Assembly: GCA_020852275.1 (NCBI GenBank)
Contig: JADZBE010000020.1
Coordinates: 62,001 to 126,000, forward strand
Source of the DNA: Phycisphaerales bacterium
Lineage (GTDB): Bacteria > Planctomycetota > Phycisphaerae > UBA1845
Direction: 5' to 3'
DNA length: 64,000 nt
Positions 7,623 to 16,969 of the stretch are shown in pieces. Below the pieces are notes generated by a model. It did not search any database, had not been told where the DNA came from, and worked only from the letters and a program-made list of their open reading frames with translations. A program made the position numbers and the translations under genes. The first letter of the stretch is position 1. Each line of letters starts with the position of its first letter.

Positions 7623-9805
7623 GTGCGATCCTCGCAAGTCTGGCGATGCTTCTCGGCGGCGCCGCGCTGTCGGCGATGCTGTCCCGCATGGCTCGCCTCG
7701 CCTTGATGGCGGGCGTCGCGTCGATCATCGGGGCGTCGATCATGTGCTTGATCGCGGCCTGGCCTTGTCTTGCGCACAGCAGCGAGGCGGCGCCCACGAC
7801 GTTGGCGTGGCCGACGCCGCTGGGAGAAGCGCGATTGGCGCTGGATGGACTGTCGGCATGGTTCCTGGTGACGATCGCCCTGTTAAGCTCCACGGTCGCC
7901 CTCTACGCGTGGTCCTACATGCAAGCTGAAATCAACCGGGGACCCGTCCCGGCGCTGGCGGCGTTTCTATGCATTCTTGTTGCCGCGCTGATTCTTGTGG
8001 TTACGGCCGCCGATGCGGTGTTGTTTCTGATAGGTTGGGAAACGATGATGCTCGCGTCGTTCTTCCTGGTTTCGTTCCATCATCGCCGGCGTGAGGTGCG
8101 TCGCGCGGCGTGGATCTACCTCATTGCCAACCACTTGGGGACCGCTCTTTTTGTATTGCCTCTGTTCGGAATGCTTGCGGCGAAAGCCGGCACTCTTGAC
8201 TTTCAGTTCTTTCGGGCCGCTCTGCAGGGCGAGGGCCGGGACATGACGACGGTGCTCTTCCTGCTGGGGCTGTTTGGTTTTGGCACCAAAGCGGGCTTCA
8301 TGCCGATGCACATTTGGCTCCCCGTCGCCCACCCCGCCGCGCCAACACCGGTGTCGGCACTGCTGTCGGGGGTCGTGATTAAAGCCGGAATCTATGGTTT
8401 GCTTCGGTTGCTCAGTTGGCTTCCGGCGCTCCCCGCCCGGTGCGCAATCGTAATGCTGGTGTTTGGCATGGTGAGCGGCTGCCTCGGCGTTCTCTACGCA
8501 CTGGCGCAGCACGACATCAAACGCCTGCTCGCTTATCACAGCATTGAGAATATTGGAATCATCGGTCTGGGCATCGGAATGGGGATGCTCGGCCAGAGCC
8601 TTGGCCGGCCGGCGCTTGTGGCACTGGGATACGGTGGGGCCCTGCTGCACGTGCTGAATCACGCGCTGTTCAAAGGGCTGCTATTCCTGTCTGCCGGGGC
8701 CGTGATGCATGCCACGGGGACGGGCGACATTGAGCGTCTTGGCGGACTGGCCCGCATGACGCCGGTGAATGCGGGGCTGTTCCTGCTGGGGGCCGTCTCC
8801 ATCTGCGGCTTACCGCCTTTCAACGGCTTTGTGAGCGAATGGATGGTGTTTGGGTCGCTGCTGGGCGGCACATGGGGTGCGTCGCGGTCGGCGGCGGGGA
8901 TGGGCGCCATGGGGGCGATCTCGCTCGCCTTGATGGGTGGGTTGGCGCTCGCCTGTTTTGCAAAGGTGTTCGGCGTGGTGTTCCTGGGGGAACCGCGGGG
9001 CCGCACGCTTCAGGCTCATGCAACACCTCCGCTTATGGGAACCGCCATGTTTGTTCCGGCGATTCTTTGTGCCGGGATTGGCATCCTGCCGGGCGTGTTC
9101 GTTCCGCTCGCGGGGGGCGGCGTGCGCGCGGTGGCCGGCATGGGCGTGCGCGAATTTGGCGGGGCCATGCAGCCGATCCTTACGTCGGTGACGCAACTGA
9201 GTCTTTTTGCGACGCTGTTGGCGGCGATAATCATTGTGCTTCTCCTCTTGAATCGCATTCTCATCAAACAAGCAGGTGCAACAGTAACCCGGGCGGTCAT
9301 GACGTGGGGATGCGCATACGCGAAACCGTCGGCAAGAATGCAATATACTGCGTCGTCGTTCGCATGGTCACTGATTCAAAGTTTTCGCAGTTTGCTCTGG
9401 CCGCAGCGCAAGTGGGTCGCGCCTGTTGGTTTGTTCACCGCGCCCTCGGAGCTGGAAACCCATACTCCGGACATGGCGGAACAGGATGTCTTTGCGCCCT
9501 TGATGCGCGGCGCCGGCAGGGTTTTTCGCATGATCCGGACCGTCTCGTGGACCGGGGAGCCGGCGTTGCGCGCCATACCGGTGGATGCCGGCGGCCGCGC
9601 CCGCCCGGCGCGCGTACTTGTGGCGGGCGTTGTAACCGCTCTGCGCCAGGGACGCATTCACGTTTATCTTGCCTTTATTGTATTCACGCTGCTGGCGGTC
9701 TTTATTATGGAGTCGCTTTCGTCGCGACCTTTATCGGCGCCAGGGTCCCCCGTGCCAATCTCCGCGCCTGCGGGCGGCGGCATCGATGACGGAGGTTCCA
9801 AGTGA
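7619..9805 (+). CDS. HyfB-like antiporter subunit 2 of the Ehr complex
   Basis: 728 residues, ATGA overlap with the previous gene. It is paralogous along its whole length to the preceding subunit, with the same key residues at the same positions (E141 in WETM, K224 in FGTKAGFMPMH) and the same C-terminal block TWGCAYAKPSARMQYTASS. Two consecutive HyfB-like genes are characteristic of Ehr-type clusters; formate hydrogenlyase-1 has one such subunit (HycC). The C-terminal region is about 30 residues longer than in the first copy. By eye the gene is somewhat less GC-rich than its neighbour, so the two copies may have had different histories. Confidence 0.88.
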   Translation: MSAILASLAMLLGGAALSAMLSRMARLALMAGVASIIGASIMCLIAAWPCLAHSSEAAPTTLAWPTPLGEARLALDGLSAWFLVTIALLSSTVALYAWSYMQAEINRGPVPALAAFLCILVAALILVVTAADAVLFLIGWETMMLASFFLVSFHHRRREVRRAAWIYLIANHLGTALFVLPLFGMLAAKAGTLDFQFFRAALQGEGRDMTTVLFLLGLFGFGTKAGFMPMHIWLPVAHPAAPTPVSALLSGVVIKAGIYGLLRLLSWLPALPARCAIVMLVFGMVSGCLGVLYALAQHDIKRLLAYHSIENIGIIGLGIGMGMLGQSLGRPALVALGYGGALLHVLNHALFKGLLFLSAGAVMHATGTGDIERLGGLARMTPVNAGLFLLGAVSICGLPPFNGFVSEWMVFGSLLGGTWGASRSAAGMGAMGAISLALMGGLALACFAKVFGVVFLGEPRGRTLQAHATPPLMGTAMFVPAILCAGIGILPGVFVPLAGGGVRAVAGMGVREFGGAMQPILTSVTQLSLFATLLAAIIIVLLLLNRILIKQAGATVTRAVMTWGCAYAKPSARMQYTASSFAWSLIQSFRSLLWPQRKWVAPVGLFTAPSELETHTPDMAEQDVFAPLMRGAGRVFRMIRTVSWTGEPALRAIPVDAGGRARPARVLVAGVVTALRQGRIHVYLAFIVFTLLAVFIMESLSSRPLSAPGSPVPISAPAGGGIDDGGSK

Positions 9806-10737
9806 TCCTGGTTCGCGTGATTGCGGCGATTTTGGAAGGCGTGCTGGTTCTGGCGCTGCCGCCGATGCTGATGAGCATTGTGGTCAAGACCAAGGCGTGG
9901 TTTGCAGGCCGGACCGGACCGCCGTGGTTTCAGCCCTATTATGATTTGCACAAGCTCTTAAACAAGGGGGCCGTGTACAGCAGAACGACGACCTGGGTCT
10001 TTCGCGCCGGCCCGATTGTGAACCTCGCCGCGCTGCTTACGGCCGCCACGCTGGTGCCGGTTTTGTCGTCCCATTCCGTTTTCGGGTTTGCAGGTGACGT
10101 GATCCTGGTTGCATACCTTTTCGCGCTGGGGAGGTTGTTTATTGTTTTGGCGGCGCTTGACACGGGAAGCAGTTTCGAGGGCATGGGCGCCTCGCGCGAA
10201 GTGACGTTCGGCACCATGTCTGAACCTGCGCTGTTCTTGTCATTAATTGTGCTTGCAAGCGCGACGAAGAGTCTGCAACTAAGCGAGATGATTGGACCGC
10301 AGCTTTTCGCGGCGCGGGGCGCGGTGGGGCCGGCCTTGCTGCTCGTGGTGGGCGCCCTGCTGATCGTGCTGCTGACCGAAACCTGCCGCGTTCCCGTTGA
10401 CGATCCAGCAACGCACCTCGAGCTGACCATGATTCACGAAGTCATGGTGTTGGATCACAGCGGTCCGGATTTCGCGTACATCACATACGGCGCTGCGCTG
10501 AAGTTTCTGCTGCTGGGATCGATTCTGCTGCACGTGGCATTTCCGCATCCAGCCCAGTCGCCCTGGATCGATGTGCCGCTTCGCGTCATTGAACTGGCCG
10601 GCTTGGCGGCGGTCGTTGGCGTGATTGAATGCTCGATGGCGCGACTGCGATTGAACCGCGTGCCGCTGCTGCTGGCCGGCGCCACGGTGCTTGCGGCTCT
10701 TGCCGCGGTTCTGGCCCTTACGGGGAGCGTGACATGA
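9802..10737 (+). CDS. HyfC/NuoH-like membrane anchor subunit
   Basis: 311 residues, GTGA overlap at the start. It is an eight-helix protein of the NuoH/HycD/HyfC family, which connects the Fe-S arm to the membrane arm. The diagnostic loop LLTETCRVPVDDPATHLELT and the following IHEVMVLDHSGPDFA are present, with the acidic residues that in complex I line the ion path near the quinone site. It is followed immediately by the HyfE-like gene with a 4-base overlap. Confidence 0.88.
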   Translation: MILVRVIAAILEGVLVLALPPMLMSIVVKTKAWFAGRTGPPWFQPYYDLHKLLNKGAVYSRTTTWVFRAGPIVNLAALLTAATLVPVLSSHSVFGFAGDVILVAYLFALGRLFIVLAALDTGSSFEGMGASREVTFGTMSEPALFLSLIVLASATKSLQLSEMIGPQLFAARGAVGPALLLVVGALLIVLLTETCRVPVDDPATHLELTMIHEVMVLDHSGPDFAYITYGAALKFLLLGSILLHVAFPHPAQSPWIDVPLRVIELAGLAAVVGVIECSMARLRLNRVPLLLAGATVLAALAAVLALTGSVT

Positions 10738-11396
10738 GCGCACAATTCATTACTGATGCCGTTCTCGTGCTCGTTATTCTGTTGAATCTGGGCATGCTTG
10801 CCAGCAGCCGACTGGCGACCGGAGTGAAGCTCTTTGCGCTTCAAAGCCTTCTGCTTGCATTTCTGCCGCTGGCGGAGGAGGTTCTGGAAGGTCAATCGCC
10901 GGGATTGCATGCGTTCATCATCGGCGCCGGAACCCTTGCGCTGAAAGTCGTGTTGATTCCATACATTCTGCTGCGCATTATCCGCACCGGCGAAGTGCAC
11001 CGCGAGGTGGAGCCGTTCATCGGTTTTACGGCTTCGGTATTCGTCGGTGCGTTGCTGGTGATCGGCAGCTTCGCCGTGGCGATGCGTCTGCCGCTGCCCA
11101 TGGTTCCCGTGTCGAAACTTATTGTGCCCGTCGCACTATCGACGCTCCTGCTTGGAATGCTGACACTGGTCAGTCGCTTGAAGGCCATTACACAGGTCAT
11201 CGGTTTTCTGGTTCTCGAGAACGGGGTTTTTATTTTGGGATTGCTGCTGCTGAAGCAAACGCCGCTTTTGGTGGAGCTGGGCATCCTGCTGGATCTTTTC
11301 GTCGGCGTCTTTCTCATGGCGATCGTGGTTTACCATATCCGGCGCGAATTCGACCACATGGATACGCACCTGCTGGATGCCCTTAAGGAATCCTGA
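10734..11396 (+). CDS. HyfE-like membrane subunit
   Basis: 220 residues, ATGA overlap with the previous stop. Six or seven hydrophobic helices cover nearly the whole protein. The length and position between HyfC- and HyfF-like genes match HyfE, whose second half resembles NuoK. The segment VIGFLVLENGVFILGLLLLKQTPLLVELGILLDLFVGVF carries the NuoK-type glutamates in membrane helices. The nearest in-frame ATG (10734) was preferred over upstream starts inside hyfC. Confidence 0.85.
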   Translation: MSAQFITDAVLVLVILLNLGMLASSRLATGVKLFALQSLLLAFLPLAEEVLEGQSPGLHAFIIGAGTLALKVVLIPYILLRIIRTGEVHREVEPFIGFTASVFVGALLVIGSFAVAMRLPLPMVPVSKLIVPVALSTLLLGMLTLVSRLKAITQVIGFLVLENGVFILGLLLLKQTPLLVELGILLDLFVGVFLMAIVVYHIRREFDHMDTHLLDALKES

Positions 11397-11397
11397 A

Positions 11398-12891
11398 GTG
11401 ACGCTTTTTCTTCTGGTCGCTGTTCCACTTGTGTTCGGGGCGCTGTGCCTCGTTTTGCCCACGTCGCCGCTGCGCATGGCGGCGCTCGTCGCCGGCGCGT
11501 GGGCGCATCTGGCGGTGGTGATTCGATCATGGCCGAGCGTGGAAACGCCACTGCGTGACGATTTCCTCGGCCTGGATCCGCTCGGGCACCTGTTTCTGAC
11601 CCTGATCAGCGCGCTGTTTGCCGCCACGAGCGTGTACTTCGTGGGCTACCACCGGAAGCGACTGATTTCGCAGCGGGTCTTTCAGGCCTGCATCCTCGCA
11701 CTGCTCTCCGCACTGAGCCTGCTGTGCATCAGTCAGCACCTCGGTCTTCTTTGGGTTGCATTGGAATCGGCCTCACTGGCGGTTACGCCGCTGATTTATT
11801 TTCGACTTGGCCCTCGAGCATTGGAGGCGACCTGGAAGTTTCTGTTGATGAATTCGGTCGGCGTCGCGTTGGCTCTGCTGGGAATATTCTGCGTGGCCAT
11901 TGCGACGACTTGCCAGCGGAACCCCGTCGCTCTCACCATCGCGGACCTTGTTCGCAACGCGGCCCAGCTTGATCGCACCTGGTTGCGCGTCGGATTTCTG
12001 CTGGGCCTGGTCGGCTTCGGCACCAAGATGGGGCTGGCGCCGCTGCACAGCTGGAAGCCCGATGCCTATGGCGAAGCGCCTCCGCCGGTCGCCGCGTTAA
12101 TGGCCGGCGGAATGACGCTCGGCGCCTTCGCCGGACTGCTGCGCATGTTTCAAGTCTGTGCTGCCGCGGGATTGAGTGCCTTCGCCGGCTCCTGGCTGAT
12201 TGTTTTCGGCCTGATTTCAATCGGGACCGCGGCCGTATTTATCGTCGGCAACAACGACTACCGCCGGATACTCGCCTATACCAGCGTGGAGCACATGGGC
12301 GTGCTGGTGGTCGGCGTCGGGCTGGGGTCGGCTGGAAGCTACGCCAGCATGTTGCACGCCATGCACAACATGCTTAACAAGGGCGCGATGTTTTTTCTCG
12401 CCGGTTTCATCTGGCGAATCTATGAGAGCAATGAGATCCGGGCGGTTCGCGGCACCCTGATCCGCAGTCCGCTCGCCGGTGTGCTCCTGCTGGCGGCGCT
12501 GTGCGCGACGTGCGGATTGCCTCCCTTCGGCATGTTCTTCAGTGAGCTGGGAATCGTCCTCGCGGCGGCGCAGACCGGCCGCTGGTGGGTGCTGGGCATC
12601 TTCGTGCTCACGCTGGCCGTCGTCTTCGTCGGCGTGATGACGGCGCTGCTGCCGATGGTTTTTGGCGATTTGCCCGAGAACTCGAGCGTCAGCGAGGCGG
12701 AGCTTCCTTCGCATCGCTGGAGGCGATGGACGATGCTCGGCGCCGCGACGGCGCTGCTCGCCCTGGGTTTCGGATTGGGAGCTTATCAACCCCATGCGGT
12801 CCGCGATGCGCTGGCCCGAGCGGCGGACTCCGTTTGCCGGCCGCAGGCAGAGTTTGTGACGCTGGCGCGGACGGCGGAGGTGCAACCGTGA
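11398..12891 (+). CDS. HyfF/NuoN-like antiporter subunit
   Basis: About 497 residues from GTG 11398, which follows AAGGA at 8 bases. An ATG at 11377 would add 7 residues and overlap hyfE by 20 bases. It is a third antiporter-like subunit of the NuoL/M/N family. It has WVALESASLAVTPLIYF with the helix-5 glutamate, VGFGTKMGLAPLHSWKPDAYGEAPPPVAALMAGG with the helix-7 lysine, and NNDYRRILAYTSVEHMGV. Together with the two HyfB-like proteins the complex would have three potential ion channels. The stop overlaps the GTG of the large-subunit gene. Confidence 0.86.
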   Translation: MTLFLLVAVPLVFGALCLVLPTSPLRMAALVAGAWAHLAVVIRSWPSVETPLRDDFLGLDPLGHLFLTLISALFAATSVYFVGYHRKRLISQRVFQACILALLSALSLLCISQHLGLLWVALESASLAVTPLIYFRLGPRALEATWKFLLMNSVGVALALLGIFCVAIATTCQRNPVALTIADLVRNAAQLDRTWLRVGFLLGLVGFGTKMGLAPLHSWKPDAYGEAPPPVAALMAGGMTLGAFAGLLRMFQVCAAAGLSAFAGSWLIVFGLISIGTAAVFIVGNNDYRRILAYTSVEHMGVLVVGVGLGSAGSYASMLHAMHNMLNKGAMFFLAGFIWRIYESNEIRAVRGTLIRSPLAGVLLLAALCATCGLPPFGMFFSELGIVLAAAQTGRWWVLGIFVLTLAVVFVGVMTALLPMVFGDLPENSSVSEAELPSHRWRRWTMLGAATALLALGFGLGAYQPHAVRDALARAADSVCRPQAEFVTLARTAEVQP

Positions 12892-14441
12892 ACGGAATAG
12901 GCGGCTGGTTGCCGGTTCGTCAGGGGCAAGCGGTTGACATCGCCGCCATCCCATGTGTGGCTTCGGAGTTGTTTGCAAGCCACGTCACAGGGGGACGATC
13001 GCGAGGTGGCCGACTGTCCCATCTGTTCGGTCGGCGGACGTCCGTTGACACGATTCGCCTGTACGCGTTTGTTGCGTTCGATTCAGCGAGCCGTTTTGAG
13101 GTGTGCTCTACGGACGTGCGGCGCGGCGAGTCCGGCGAAATGCATCCGCTTGCCTATCCGTCGATCAGCCGCGACTGGCCCGCCGCGCAGGCCTTCGAAA
13201 GGGAAATCGCCGAGCAACACGCCGTGTGTCCGCTCGGTCATCCCTGGCTGAAGCCTCTTAGGTATCACGCCACGGAGGATGGCGCGCCCGCGCCGTGGGG
13301 GCCGTTCGATCCAACACGGACGATCCCTGGAGACTATCCGTTCTATCGTGTCGAAGGCGAAGAAGTCCATGAGGTCGCGGTGGGGCCAGTTCACGCGGGA
13401 ATCATCGAGCCGGGGCACTTCCGCTTCCAATGCCACGGCGAGGAAGTGCTGCACCTGGAAATCATGCTGGGCTATCAGCATCGAGGGGCGGAGCGGCTGC
13501 TGCTGCACCCCAACGCGGCGCGCTCGGCAATCGTCGCCGAGACGATCGCGGGCGATGCATCGATTGGCCATGCGGCCGCGTACTGCACCGCTCTCGAAGG
13601 TCTGGCCGGCGCCAAGGTCGGCCTGAGGGCGGCGGCGATCCGGGGGATCGCGCTGGAGCTGGAGCGCCTTGCCAATCACGTCGGCGATCTCGGCGCGCTG
13701 TGCACCGACGTTGCCTTCCTCCCCGCTTCAGCGTACCTCGGGCGCCTTCGCGGAGAGTATCTGAATTTGACGCTGGAAATCTGCGGCAACCGCTTCGGTA
13801 GAAATCTGCTGCGGCCGGGCGGCGTGCGTTTCGACATTCCATCGGAAACTGCCGAGCGAATGCGGAAACGGGTTGAAAGCCTGCACCGCGAAACGCTGGA
13901 AGTTCTGGAGCTGATGTTCGATCAATCCTCCGTGCTGGCGCGTTTCGAGGGCGTCGGCACGCTGACCGAAGCACAGGCCAATGATATCGGCATGGTCGGT
14001 CCGGCGGCCCGCGCCAGCGGGTGTCGTCGGGACGTGCGCTGCGATCACCCCCACGGCGTGTTTCAGTTCAGCCACATCCCGATCGCCGTCGAGACGACGG
14101 GGGATATCTATGCCCGCGCCGCGGTGCGCTGGCTGGAGGTGCAGCGATCGCTGGAGTTCCTGGTGGAGCTGCTTGGAAATAAGCCCGAGGGACCGACGTT
14201 CGGGCGCATCGGCGCGCTCAAGCCCAGCGCCATGGCGTTCGGCGTTTCGGAAACGTGGCGCGGCGAGGCGATGCACGTCGCATTCACCGACGACGCCGGC
14301 AAGCTGGAATTCATGAAGGTGAAGGATCCCTCGATCCATAACTGGTTCGGACTGGCGCTGGCGCTTCGCGGCATGGCGATTTCCGACTTCCCGGTATGCA
14401 ACAAGAGTTTTAACCTGAGTTACGCCGGACACGATCTCTAA
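12888..14441 (+). CDS. HyfG/NuoCD-like large subunit lacking all NiFe-binding cysteines (Ehr type)
   Basis: 517 residues from GTG 12888 (GTGA overlap). Residues 1-165 resemble NuoC/HycE-N; residues 170-517 resemble NuoD and the large subunit of group 4 [NiFe] hydrogenases. In hydrogenases the NiFe site is held by CxxC near the start of this domain and CxxC near the C terminus. Here the first motif region reads ETIAGDASIGH with alanines at 221 and 224. The C-terminal end reads NKSFNLSYAGHDL with S511 and G514 at the expected positions. So the four cysteine ligands appear to be A, A, S and G. The protein cannot bind a NiFe centre in the known way, matching the published Ehr group, whose catalytic reaction is undefined. 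Confidence 0.88.
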   Translation: MNGIGGWLPVRQGQAVDIAAIPCVASELFASHVTGGRSRGGRLSHLFGRRTSVDTIRLYAFVAFDSASRFEVCSTDVRRGESGEMHPLAYPSISRDWPAAQAFEREIAEQHAVCPLGHPWLKPLRYHATEDGAPAPWGPFDPTRTIPGDYPFYRVEGEEVHEVAVGPVHAGIIEPGHFRFQCHGEEVLHLEIMLGYQHRGAERLLLHPNAARSAIVAETIAGDASIGHAAAYCTALEGLAGAKVGLRAAAIRGIALELERLANHVGDLGALCTDVAFLPASAYLGRLRGEYLNLTLEICGNRFGRNLLRPGGVRFDIPSETAERMRKRVESLHRETLEVLELMFDQSSVLARFEGVGTLTEAQANDIGMVGPAARASGCRRDVRCDHPHGVFQFSHIPIAVETTGDIYARAAVRWLEVQRSLEFLVELLGNKPEGPTFGRIGALKPSAMAFGVSETWRGEAMHVAFTDDAGKLEFMKVKDPSIHNWFGLALALRGMAISDFPVCNKSFNLSYAGHDL

Positions 14442-14561
14442 TTCGCGGCTGCAGGACCTGACTGCGACCGTGAGCGGGTGATCCCGCCGACCTTGTGGGA
14501 TATCATGAGTTGCGAGGCGGCGCTGTGACCGCGGCGACGAACGACTGAGAGTGGGTGAACC

Positions 14562-15341
14562 ATGCTTCAAATCCTGAAAACCCGGCTGCATCAAGGCAGG
14601 CGCACCACGAAGTTCCCGCTCGAGTTGCCCGTGCTGCCAGACGCTTACCGCGGGCGACCGCAGATTGACGCCTCCAAATGTCCAGACGGCTGCCGGGAAT
14701 GCGTGCAGGCCTGTCCGTCGCAGGCGCTCGTCGCGGACGGCCGCCTGACGCTCGACCTTGGAAAATGCCTGTTCTGCACCGAGTGCGTGGAGGCCTGCCC
14801 CGAAGACGCCGTGCGCTACTCACGGGATTACCGCATGGCGACCTCGCGGCGCGGCGATCTCGTGATCACGAACGGAGAATTGAGACTCGCGGAGCGCATG
14901 GCGGACGATCTCCATCGCATTCTGGGCCGGGCACTGCGGCTGCGCGAGGTTGCGGCGGGAAGCTGCAATGCGTGCGACCTCGACACCAACGTCTTGAACA
15001 CGGTCGGCTGGGACTTGTCGCGCTTCGGCATTCAGTTTGTCGCCTCGCCGCGCCACGCCGATGGCGTGCTGGTCACCGGCGCGATCTCCCGGAACATGCA
15101 CGCGGCGCTGCTGAGCACCTATGAGGCGGTGCCGAAACCGCGCGTCGTGATTGCCGTCGGCGCGTGCGCGATCAGCGGCGGTCCGTTCCGCGGGAGCGAG
15201 GACGTGCTCAACGGCGTGGAGGGCCTCCTGCCGGTGGATCTCTTCATCCCCGGCTGCCCGCCGCACCCGCTCACCATCCTCGACGGACTCCTGCGGCTCA
15301 TCGGACGGATTCATGGACGCACTGAGTCACAAAGCGGATGA
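14562..15341 (+). CDS. Ferredoxin-NuoB fusion (HyfH/HyfI-like small subunit)
   Basis: 259 residues. Residues 25-90 form a two-[4Fe-4S] ferredoxin domain: CPDGCRECVQACP (first spacing C-x3-C, one longer than usual) and CLFCTECVEACP. Residues 110-255 are a NuoB/HycG-like domain whose ligands for the cluster nearest the active site are all present: C135 and C138 (SCNACD), C202 (GAC) and C232 (GCPPHP). The electron path to the large subunit is therefore intact although the NiFe site is gone. A 120-base gap separates it from the large-subunit gene, the only sizeable gap after the EIIA pair. It is the last gene of the operon. Confidence 0.88.
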   Translation: MLQILKTRLHQGRRTTKFPLELPVLPDAYRGRPQIDASKCPDGCRECVQACPSQALVADGRLTLDLGKCLFCTECVEACPEDAVRYSRDYRMATSRRGDLVITNGELRLAERMADDLHRILGRALRLREVAAGSCNACDLDTNVLNTVGWDLSRFGIQFVASPRHADGVLVTGAISRNMHAALLSTYEAVPKPRVVIAVGACAISGGPFRGSEDVLNGVEGLLPVDLFIPGCPPHPLTILDGLLRLIGRIHGRTESQSG

Positions 15342-15473
15342 CGGCGCCGCGGCGGGGCACATCCAATCCGGGCTTGGTGGCCGGGGAACCGTGGAACGCG
15401 GATAGCCGGATCGGCCGAGAGGTGACGGGCGCAGACCGCCCTGCGGCGCTTGCCGTCTGTCGACCTTGCCGGT

Positions 15474-16355
15474 TCAAGCGGCGAAAGCAGGACAGGGGGC
15501 ATGAAGACGCCAACGCGCGGCATGCCACGCAAAGGACACGCCAAGTCCAAGTCCGAACACGATGTGCGCGAGCATCGTGACGACCACGAAGCGCGTCGTC
15601 AGGTGAATATCGAAAAACTTGGCGTAGGGGGACGCGAGCAAACACAGTTCAATCCCGACGGCCATGAGCGTCGCCCACAGGATGGGCTTCCACGCACGAA
15701 CGCGGACGGCGCCGATGGCCTCCTTCGCCCCCGCGTACAGGGCCGCGAACATGACGCCGAACGTGGCTCCGTTGGAAAAGTGGTAGAACCAGCCGAGCAG
15801 GTGCGCCGCGGTGGAGTACCCCGCGCCCCAGGCGTGGCCGGACTGACCTGCGGGCACGCCCTGCTCCATCGGCTCCGCCAGGATCAGCGCGCCGAAGCGA
15901 GGAAAGACCTTGAAGAGCGGCATCTGCGGGATGCCGAGCTTCCCCATGCCCCATGCGTCGGAGAAGACGAACGGCAGGCGGAAGAGGTCATACAGGACGG
16001 CCCCGCAAAACCCGGCGAGCGAACCGATCATGACCGCGCGCCACAGCCGCCGGTCCCCCTTCACCCGATCCAGCGCGGCAAGGGCGTACAGCGCGCCCGT
16101 CGCCGGCAGCAGGATCGCCAAGAAGAACCTCCGCATGTCGCACAGACCGTACATCTCGCTCAGAAGACACCAGATCGACGCGGCCGAGAGGGTGAACACC
16201 AGCCACCGACCGGGACCGGTCCATCGCATAACGGCGGGCAAGCGGGAAGGCGCGAGCACACGGGGAGGCTTGGGCACGAGAGGAGGCGTGGGCACGAGGG
16301 AAGGCGTGGGCACGCGGGGAGACCTGCGCACTTGGGTTCTCATGGGCGCCATCAT
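15474..16355 (-). CDS. Polytopic membrane protein of unknown function
   Basis: Up to 293 residues, convergent with the Ehr operon. From about residue 50 there are six or seven hydrophobic helices, with conserved-looking loops such as EPMEQGVPAGQSGHAWGAGYSTAAHLLGWFYHFSNGATFG. The first 45 residues are a proline-rich tandem repeat (RVPTPSLVPTPPLVPKPP) encoded by an 18-base minisatellite. The true start may therefore be inside, for example at MRWTGPG (about residue 43). I do not recognise a family. Confidence 0.6.
   Translation of the reverse strand: MMAPMRTQVRRSPRVPTPSLVPTPPLVPKPPRVLAPSRLPAVMRWTGPGRWLVFTLSAASIWCLLSEMYGLCDMRRFFLAILLPATGALYALAALDRVKGDRRLWRAVMIGSLAGFCGAVLYDLFRLPFVFSDAWGMGKLGIPQMPLFKVFPRFGALILAEPMEQGVPAGQSGHAWGAGYSTAAHLLGWFYHFSNGATFGVMFAALYAGAKEAIGAVRVRAWKPILWATLMAVGIELCLLASPYAKFFDIHLTTRFVVVTMLAHIVFGLGLGVSFAWHAARWRLHAPCPAFAA
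16244..16333. repeat. 18-base tandem repeat (about five units)
   Basis: Unit close to GGGAGGCGTGGGCACGAG. It coincides with the annotated N terminus of the membrane protein on the minus strand and translates there as a six-residue proline-rich repeat. Units differ at several positions. Confidence 0.7.
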
Positions 16356-16561
16356 AGTGGCATCTCAACAACAAGGGTAGTCCGGTGGTAAGGGATGCGC
16401 CACCGTGGCGGCCACTGCGAGGTCGCGGCGGATAAATCGGCGAAGACGTTCGCGGGATGAACCTTTCGCCGGAGGAATCCTGACCTGAGAGCTAGGAATC
16501 CGGGGTTTGCGGGCCGTGAAAGCCTGGAAGGTGAGCGGAGCCGGGTGCATTTGTCGACCCA

Positions 16562-16969
16562 TCACTCCAGTAATAAACAAACGCCGTCCTCAGGGTGTCG
16601 GCCGCCGCGGCCGTGGTCCCGGATGATTTCCACGAGCCGGTCGAAAACGGTGGGCCCAACCCCCTCCATGGCAGACTTGAGTTTGCGCCCAAGGCCGTCA
16701 CGGTTTGAAGGCTGACATCGCCTCAGTTCGTCGTGCAGCTGCTGAACCGTCTCGGCGTAGCCGAGCCGTTCCCGAGAAAGGAAGCTGTCTTGCCAGCGCA
16801 GGATGAAGCCGCCTTCCGGCGTACCGAACCCGCCGCGGAGGATATCATTGAACGCGTCGAGGTTCCGACCCCATGCGGCGCCGCCTATCAGTACTCGCTC
16901 AACCTCGTCATAGAACTCCTCAAGCGTCGAGAATCGGTTTCCATGTATCCGCAGTTCAGGAAGGGTCAT
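16562..16969 (-). CDS. Barstar-family protein (ribonuclease inhibitor), orphan
   Basis: 135 residues from ATG 16969. The start LPELRIHGNRFSTLEEFYDEVERVLIG, then WGRNLDAFNDILRGGFGTP and LRWQDS, follow the barstar fold: a first strand and helix ending in a barnase-contacting acidic loop, with the hallmark W/FGRNLDA helix. FDRLVEIIRDHG and the final strand VCLLLE complete it. Barstars inhibit secreted guanyl-specific ribonucleases of the barnase type in the producing cell. No barnase-like gene is next to it, so it may protect against a toxin from elsewhere or a neighbour cell, or have a different nuclease partner. The region between the two cysteine-free ends is about 45 residues longer than in classic barstar. 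Confidence 0.75.
   Translation of the reverse strand: MTLPELRIHGNRFSTLEEFYDEVERVLIGGAAWGRNLDAFNDILRGGFGTPEGGFILRWQDSFLSRERLGYAETVQQLHDELRRCQPSNRDGLGRKLKSAMEGVGPTVFDRLVEIIRDHGRGGRHPEDGVCLLLE

Noticed and set aside
4011-15341. Formate hydrogenlyase or [NiFe] hydrogenase
   Set aside because: The gene order is Hyf-like, but the large subunit has A, A, S and G at the four cysteine positions, and no formate dehydrogenase or Hyp maturation genes are present.
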